Of a DNA stretch of 33,475 nt, positions 29,764 through 33,475 are shown piece after piece. The notes beneath the pieces are model-generated. The model saw only the letters and a list, made by a program, of their open reading frames with translations. It had not been told where the DNA came from and ran no database searches. Source of the stretch: SIG459 sp045538735 (GTDB taxonomy: Bacteria; Bacillota; Clostridia; Oscillospirales; Oscillospiraceae); contig JAZSRY010000018.1 in the NCBI GenBank assembly GCA_045538735.1, positions 1 to 33,475 of the forward strand, given 5' to 3'. The stretch's first letter is position 1; each line of letters begins with the position of its first letter. Made by a program: the position numbers and the translations under genes.

Positions 29764-30483
29764 ATGAACAGGGTTTTTGAAGATATATATAATCTCCGCG
29801 CCGCGGATTTCGACCGTTGGTCCAAGCTGCGTCCCGCCGCAATAATGGACCTTTTTCAGGACATCGCCGGACGCCACGCCAACGCTCTCGGAGTGGGTCT
29901 TGAAGATCTTTTGAAGAAAAATATCGTCTGGATACTGGTGAAGCTGCGCTTTCGCGTTCTCAAAGATGCCCGTATGTATCAGCAGGTGAAGGTGCGCACA
30001 TGGCCTCTGCCTCCCCAGCGCATCGGCTATGAACGCGAATATGTGATTGCAGACGAAAAGGGCGAGGCTATTGCGGAAGGCTCCTCCGAATGGGTGCTTA
30101 TGGATTTTTCCAGCCGCAGAATTATAAAGCTTGATGAGCTTTATCCCCTTGAAAGCTTTTGCGAAACGCGAAACTACGAAGGCCGCTTTCCCCGTCTGCG
30201 CGCCTTTGAGGGCGAGGGAGAGGTATACTCTTTCCTGCCCCCCTATTCTGATTTTGATATGAACGGACACGTGAACAACACGAAGTACGCAAACTTTGTG
30301 TTTGATGCCCTCTCTCCCGATGAGAGCTTTTCTCTGAAGGAATTTCAGATGGAATACCACAGAGAAGTGCTCCCCGGGGAGAGACTCAACATAGTCCTTG
30401 CCCGTCAGGAGGGCGCAATTCTCGCCCGCGGGGAAAATGACGAGGGCGTGAAAATGTTCACCTGCCGCATTGAAACGAGGTGA
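29764..30483 (+). CDS. Acyl-ACP thioesterase
   Basis: 239 residues, the bacterial acyl-ACP thioesterase (FatA/FatB-like, tandem hot-dog) family. The first hot-dog spans about residues 1-130 (DRWSKLRPAAIMDLFQDIAG, RTWPLPP), the second about 150-239 with the catalytic-type loop SDFDMNGHVNNTKY (N167, H169, N171). It releases free fatty acids from acyl carrier protein in the cytoplasm. AAGGAG lies 6 bases before the ATG. The stop codon abuts the ribosome site of the next gene, so the two are translationally close. Its chain-length preference is not predictable. Confidence 0.93.
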   Translation: MNRVFEDIYNLRAADFDRWSKLRPAAIMDLFQDIAGRHANALGVGLEDLLKKNIVWILVKLRFRVLKDARMYQQVKVRTWPLPPQRIGYEREYVIADEKGEAIAEGSSEWVLMDFSSRRIIKLDELYPLESFCETRNYEGRFPRLRAFEGEGEVYSFLPPYSDFDMNGHVNNTKYANFVFDALSPDESFSLKEFQMEYHREVLPGERLNIVLARQEGAILARGENDEGVKMFTCRIETR

Positions 30484-30488
30484 GGGCA

Positions 30489-31169
30489 ATGGGCAGTTAT
30501 TCCCTTTCTTCCCCTCCCGTCTGTGTTATCAAAGACGGGAAAGAGTTCTACGGCGGAAATCAGCGGCTTTTCAGCAACAGCACCATGCGGGGCTACGGCT
30601 GCGGAGTTATTGCCGCTGCGGACCTTCTCTACTATCTGGCAATGAAAAATCCCGGATATGCCACACCCTACACGGGCAAGCCCGAGGGTAACTCTCTCAG
30701 TTTTGAAAAATACGAGCGTATGTGCTCCCGCCTTCGCGCTTCCTTTATGCCTGTAATCCCCCGCTTCGGCAAAACCGGCCCCGCCCTTGCAGCAGGACTC
30801 AACGCCTATTTCAGCCGCTACAACATCCCCGTAAGGGCAAAATGGTGCATAGCCCATGAGAAGCTTTTTGAGCGCATTGAGGAAATGCTCTCTGCCGATC
30901 TGCCCGTTATCTTCTCCGTGGGTGCAAATTTCCCCATCTTCTGGGGCAAGCACAGGGTAAACCTCTATACCCGCAGCGAAGGCGGCGCCATGCGCCCCGT
31001 TTCCGCAGCGAGAGCCCATTTTATGACCATCACGGAAATTGACGAGGAATTTATAACTCTCTCCTCCTGGGGCGGAAAATACTATATGAGCCGCCGGGAA
31101 TATATCGAGTATGTGAAAGCCCACGGCAGCAGCATAACAAGCAACATTATGTATCTGAAAAAGCGGTAA
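30489..31169 (+). CDS. C39-like cysteine-peptidase-fold protein, unknown role
   Basis: 226 residues from the ATG at 30489, 6 bases after GAGGTGA; a GTG at 30480 overlapping the thioesterase stop would add three residues. RGYGCGVIAAADLLYYL places C38 at the start of a helix, and AHFMTITEID places H177 before the strand FITLSSWGGKYYMSRREY. This Cys...His order and the WGGKYY ending suggest a papain-like/C39-like fold, but the third residue normally Asp or Asn is not obvious, so activity is uncertain. No signal peptide. Third gene of the GtrA-thioesterase operon. I do not recognise a named family. Confidence 0.7.
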   Translation: MGSYSLSSPPVCVIKDGKEFYGGNQRLFSNSTMRGYGCGVIAAADLLYYLAMKNPGYATPYTGKPEGNSLSFEKYERMCSRLRASFMPVIPRFGKTGPALAAGLNAYFSRYNIPVRAKWCIAHEKLFERIEEMLSADLPVIFSVGANFPIFWGKHRVNLYTRSEGGAMRPVSAARAHFMTITEIDEEFITLSSWGGKYYMSRREYIEYVKAHGSSITSNIMYLKKR

Positions 31170-31173
31170 ACGC

Positions 31174-31206
31174 AAAAACTCCCCGTCCGACGGACGGGGA
31201 GTTTTT
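31174..31206. terminator. Bidirectional terminator
   Basis: Perfect 15-base arms AAAAACTCCCCGTCC/GGACGGGGAGTTTTT with loop GAC. It lies between the convergent C39-like gene and lysC. Confidence 0.93.
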
Positions 31207-31221
31207 AATTATCGCATTATA

Positions 31222-32430
31222 TCAGTCGTGGAAAAACTGAGCGTGGATTGCGCTTACGGCGGCATCCGCCTCATCCTCGGCAATGACAACGCTGAGCTTG
31301 ATCTCGCTGGAGGAGATCATCTGTATGTTGATGCGTTTGCCCTGCAGAGCCTCGAACATACGCACGGCAACGCCGGAGTTATTCATCATGCCTGCGCCGA
31401 CGATGCTGACCTTTGCAACATTCTCATCGATGTTTACATGGTCAAAGCCGATTGCTTCCGCGCGCTCTTCAAGAATTTCTCTTGTGCGGGCAACATCTCC
31501 GAGGGCAACAGTGAAGGAAATATCGTTGGTTCCGTCAAGGCCGGCAGACTGGAGAATAATATCCACATTTATCTTGCTCTTGCTAAGAGCGGAGAACACT
31601 TTGAAGGCCACACCGGGCTCATCGGGCACTCCAACAACAGTAACGCGGGCGATTTTTGCATCCTTTGCAATGCCGCTGATTATCATCTGTTCCACTTTCT
31701 TTACAACCTCCTTGACTTTTGTACCGGGTTTTCTCACATAGCTGGAGAGAACCTCCAGATCAACATTATATCTCTTTGCCATCTCCACGCTGCGGTTATG
31801 GAGAACCTGGCTGCCCAGAGAGGCAAGCTCCAGCATCTCATCATAAGTGATTGCATCCAGCTTTCTGGCATCGGGAACCTTTCTGGGGTCTGCGGTGTAG
31901 ACACCTTCAACATCGGTGTAAATCTGGCATTTATCCGCATGGAGAGTTGCGGCAATGGCAACGGCGGTGGTATCGCTGCCGCCGCGTCCGAGAGTTGTGA
32001 CATCGTCATACTTATTCACGCCCTGGAAGCCCGCCACCAGAACGACACGGTTTTTATCCAGCTCGCGGCGCATACGCTCGGTGGAGATTTTCTTTATTCT
32101 CGCACCGCCGTAGGTGGAGTTGGTGTTCATTCCGATCTGCCAGCCCGCAAGGCTTACAGCGGGAATTCTCATCTTTTCAAGCTGCATAGCCATCAGAGCC
32201 ACACTTATCTGCTCGCCCACGCTGAGCAGCATATCCATCTCTCTCTTGGAGGGATCGGGATTGATCTCATGAGCCTTATCTATAAGGTCATCGGTGGTGT
32301 CGCCCTGAGCGGACAGCACAACAACAACTTCATTTCCCGCATTGTAGGTATCGGCAATGATTCCCGCAACGCGCTCTATTTTTGCGGCATCCGCAACGGA
32401 TGAGCCGCCGAATTTTTGAACAATAAGCAT
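31222..32430 (-). CDS. lysC: Aspartate kinase
   Basis: 402 residues, monofunctional class. The kinase domain carries KFGGSSV (6-12), VVLSAQGDTTDDLI, and GRGGSDTTAVAIA; Asp/ATP-site residues continue in YTDVEGVYTADPR. Two ACT domains follow (about 265-330 and 340-400; VVGVPDEPGVAFKVFSAL and IVGAGMMNNSGVAVRMFEAL), the regulatory site for lysine and/or threonine. It phosphorylates aspartate, the first step towards lysine, methionine and threonine. AAGGAG lies 8 bases before the ATG. It is 93 bases downstream of hom on the same strand and probably co-transcribed. Confidence 0.97.
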   Translation of the reverse strand: MLIVQKFGGSSVADAAKIERVAGIIADTYNAGNEVVVVLSAQGDTTDDLIDKAHEINPDPSKREMDMLLSVGEQISVALMAMQLEKMRIPAVSLAGWQIGMNTNSTYGGARIKKISTERMRRELDKNRVVLVAGFQGVNKYDDVTTLGRGGSDTTAVAIAATLHADKCQIYTDVEGVYTADPRKVPDARKLDAITYDEMLELASLGSQVLHNRSVEMAKRYNVDLEVLSSYVRKPGTKVKEVVKKVEQMIISGIAKDAKIARVTVVGVPDEPGVAFKVFSALSKSKINVDIILQSAGLDGTNDISFTVALGDVARTREILEERAEAIGFDHVNIDENVAKVSIVGAGMMNNSGVAVRMFEALQGKRINIQMISSSEIKLSVVIAEDEADAAVSAIHAQFFHD

Positions 32431-32448
32431 CTTTATTCTTCTCCTTAT

Positions 32449-32471
32449 GAGAACGCCCTGTTTGCGTTCTC
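32449..32471 (-). other. Hairpin next to the lysC ribosome site
   Basis: Perfect 8-bp stem GAGAACGC/GCGTTCTC with a 7-base loop, ending two bases before the AAGGAG of lysC. It could tune lysC translation or mark an mRNA processing site between hom and lysC. Confidence 0.5.
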
Positions 32472-32523
32472 CACGAATGGGAATTTATCCCTACCACATA
32501 ATACTCACGGCAGGGGTGTCTTG

Positions 32524-33475
32524 TCAATCCAGAACGCGGAAGGCGGAAAGAATGTTTTCCGTGCCGAAAATCTCACGCATTTTGTAAGCACTGACAGGCT
32601 CGGTAATAACCGCTTTTTCGCCTTCAAGACTCTGCTGCGGCTGCACAGCATCGCCCTTGAAACGCACATACCAGCGGCTTACGAACTCATCGCTGTCCGC
32701 CTGCAGCTCCTTGCGCTCCTCGCCCCAATCAATATAGAGGCAGCCATCACTGTGGCGCACGCAGTCAATAATATCTCCCACCATTGCACTGGCAGTGGGG
32801 TAGCGTCCCGCGCCCGCACCGTAGAAAAGGCATTCGCCAACGCTGTCGCCGCGGACAACAACGGCATTCATAACTCCGTTGACATTGGCAAGGAGCGCAT
32901 CCTTGGGCACGAAATGGGGAGCAACAAAGGTTGTCACCATACCGTTTTCATTCCTGAGGGTGCGTCCCAGCAGCTTTATGGAGCAGCCAAAGGCCTCCGC
33001 AAAGGCGCTGTCCATGCCGCTGACGCAGGTGATGCCCTGAGTTTTCACCGCTGCGGGAGGAATGTTATGACCGAAGCTCAGGTCTGCAAGAATGCATATC
33101 TTGCGGCAGGCATCATGTCCGTCTACATCCGCAGAGGGGTCACGCTCAGCATAGCCCAGATCCTGTACGGTTTTCAGGCAGTCCTCAAAGCTTGCGCCTT
33201 CGTTAATCATTCTGGTGAGAATGTAGTTTGTGGTACCGTTGAGGATACCTGCAATCTCATACACCTCGTTTGCTGCCATGCACTGGCTGAGAGGTCTGAT
33301 GATGGGAATCCCGCCGCCGACGCTGGCTTCAAACAGGAAGTTGAGATTTTTTTCCTTTGCTACGGTCAGAAGCTCATAGCCCTTTTCCGCTACCATCTCC
33401 TTGTTGGAGGTGACAACGCTCTTTCCTGCAAGCAGTGCGCGCTTTGCATAATCATAGGCAAAGGTACAACCACCC
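32524..33475 (-). CDS. hom: Homoserine dehydrogenase, N-terminal part outside window
   Basis: 317 codons including the stop are visible; the frame stays open to the window edge, adding AYDYAKRALLAGKSVVTSNK and neighbours before the internal Met at 33396. The NAD(P) Rossmann start is missing. Present are VVTSNKEMVAEKG, FEASVGGGIPIIRPL, ILNGTTNYILTRM, GYAERDPSADVDGHDACRK (catalytic Lys/Asp region) and FYGAGAGRYPTASAMVGDI. The C-terminus after SRWYVRF is only about 50 residues, shorter and less regular than the ACT domain of many homologues. It reduces aspartate semialdehyde to homoserine. lysC follows 93 bases downstream, so the pair forms a threonine/methionine branch operon. Confidence 0.96.
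   Translation of the reverse strand, partial: GGCTFAYDYAKRALLAGKSVVTSNKEMVAEKGYELLTVAKEKNLNFLFEASVGGGIPIIRPLSQCMAANEVYEIAGILNGTTNYILTRMINEGASFEDCLKTVQDLGYAERDPSADVDGHDACRKICILADLSFGHNIPPAAVKTQGITCVSGMDSAFAEAFGCSIKLLGRTLRNENGMVTTFVAPHFVPKDALLANVNGVMNAVVVRGDSVGECLFYGAGAGRYPTASAMVGDIIDCVRHSDGCLYIDWGEERKELQADSDEFVSRWYVRFKGDAVQPQQSLEGEKAVITEPVSAYKMREIFGTENILSAFRVLD

Overview
The window looks like a chromosomal segment of an anaerobic, Gram-positive Clostridia-type bacterium, probably a gut Oscillospiraceae/Ruminococcaceae relative; that placement is inference from gene content. The pointers are a long Firmicute-type SRP RNA directly before dnaX-ybaB, a K+-dependent membrane pyrophosphatase, a rubrerythrin, strong AGGAGG ribosome sites, and a class B sortase next to a giant LPXTG-like adhesin. 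Most genes are moderately GC-rich with C-ending codons. Two genes (an XRE regulator at 1-472 and a GNAT acetyltransferase at 5663-6160) are clearly AT-richer and share promoter-proximal sequence, suggesting acquisition from elsewhere.

Layout. 1-6333: partial XRE regulator; a Crp/Fnr regulator divergent from a rubrerythrin with rubredoxin-like domains at both ends; two uncharacterised membrane proteins; D-cysteine desulfhydrase; YugP-type zinc peptidase; GNAT acetyltransferase; tRNA-Ala. 6386-10411: SRP RNA, dnaX, ybaB, then a P-loop ATPase where recR is often found. 10442-12806: the hppA pyrophosphatase with a complex upstream region that includes a tiny reverse-strand transcription unit and perfect palindromes. 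12815-16645: an XRE/LiaF-like membrane regulator, a GH25 lipoprotein, xpt, a small lipoprotein and a divergent small XRE regulator. 16693-17132: a coding remnant, tRNA-Tyr and tRNA-Thr. 17217-21119: an alpha/beta hydrolase and a MATE exporter, then an NCS2 purine permease. 21194-28828: the surface module, with a class B sortase followed by a 2161-residue adhesin of about 12-13 Cna_B/SpaA-like domains, transcribed from a promoter with a structured leader of about 180 nt. 28931-31206: a structured RNA candidate, then GtrA-like protein, acyl-ACP thioesterase and a C39-like cysteine-peptidase-fold protein as one operon. 31222-33475: aspartate kinase and (partial) homoserine dehydrogenase, the entry to threonine/methionine/lysine synthesis.

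How the parts fit together. Rubrerythrin plus the divergent Crp/Fnr regulator reads as a peroxide or redox defence pair. xpt and the NCS2 permease are both purine salvage but are not adjacent. The sortase is the obvious candidate to anchor the neighbouring IPKTG adhesin. The least explained parts are non-coding: the 45-nt terminated transcript before hppA, the palindromes in the hppA leader, the 16-bp palindrome inside the hydrolase promoter, the alternating complementary units in the sortase leader, and the three-hairpin RNA at 28931-29041. No CRISPR array, transposase, integrase or rRNA was seen.
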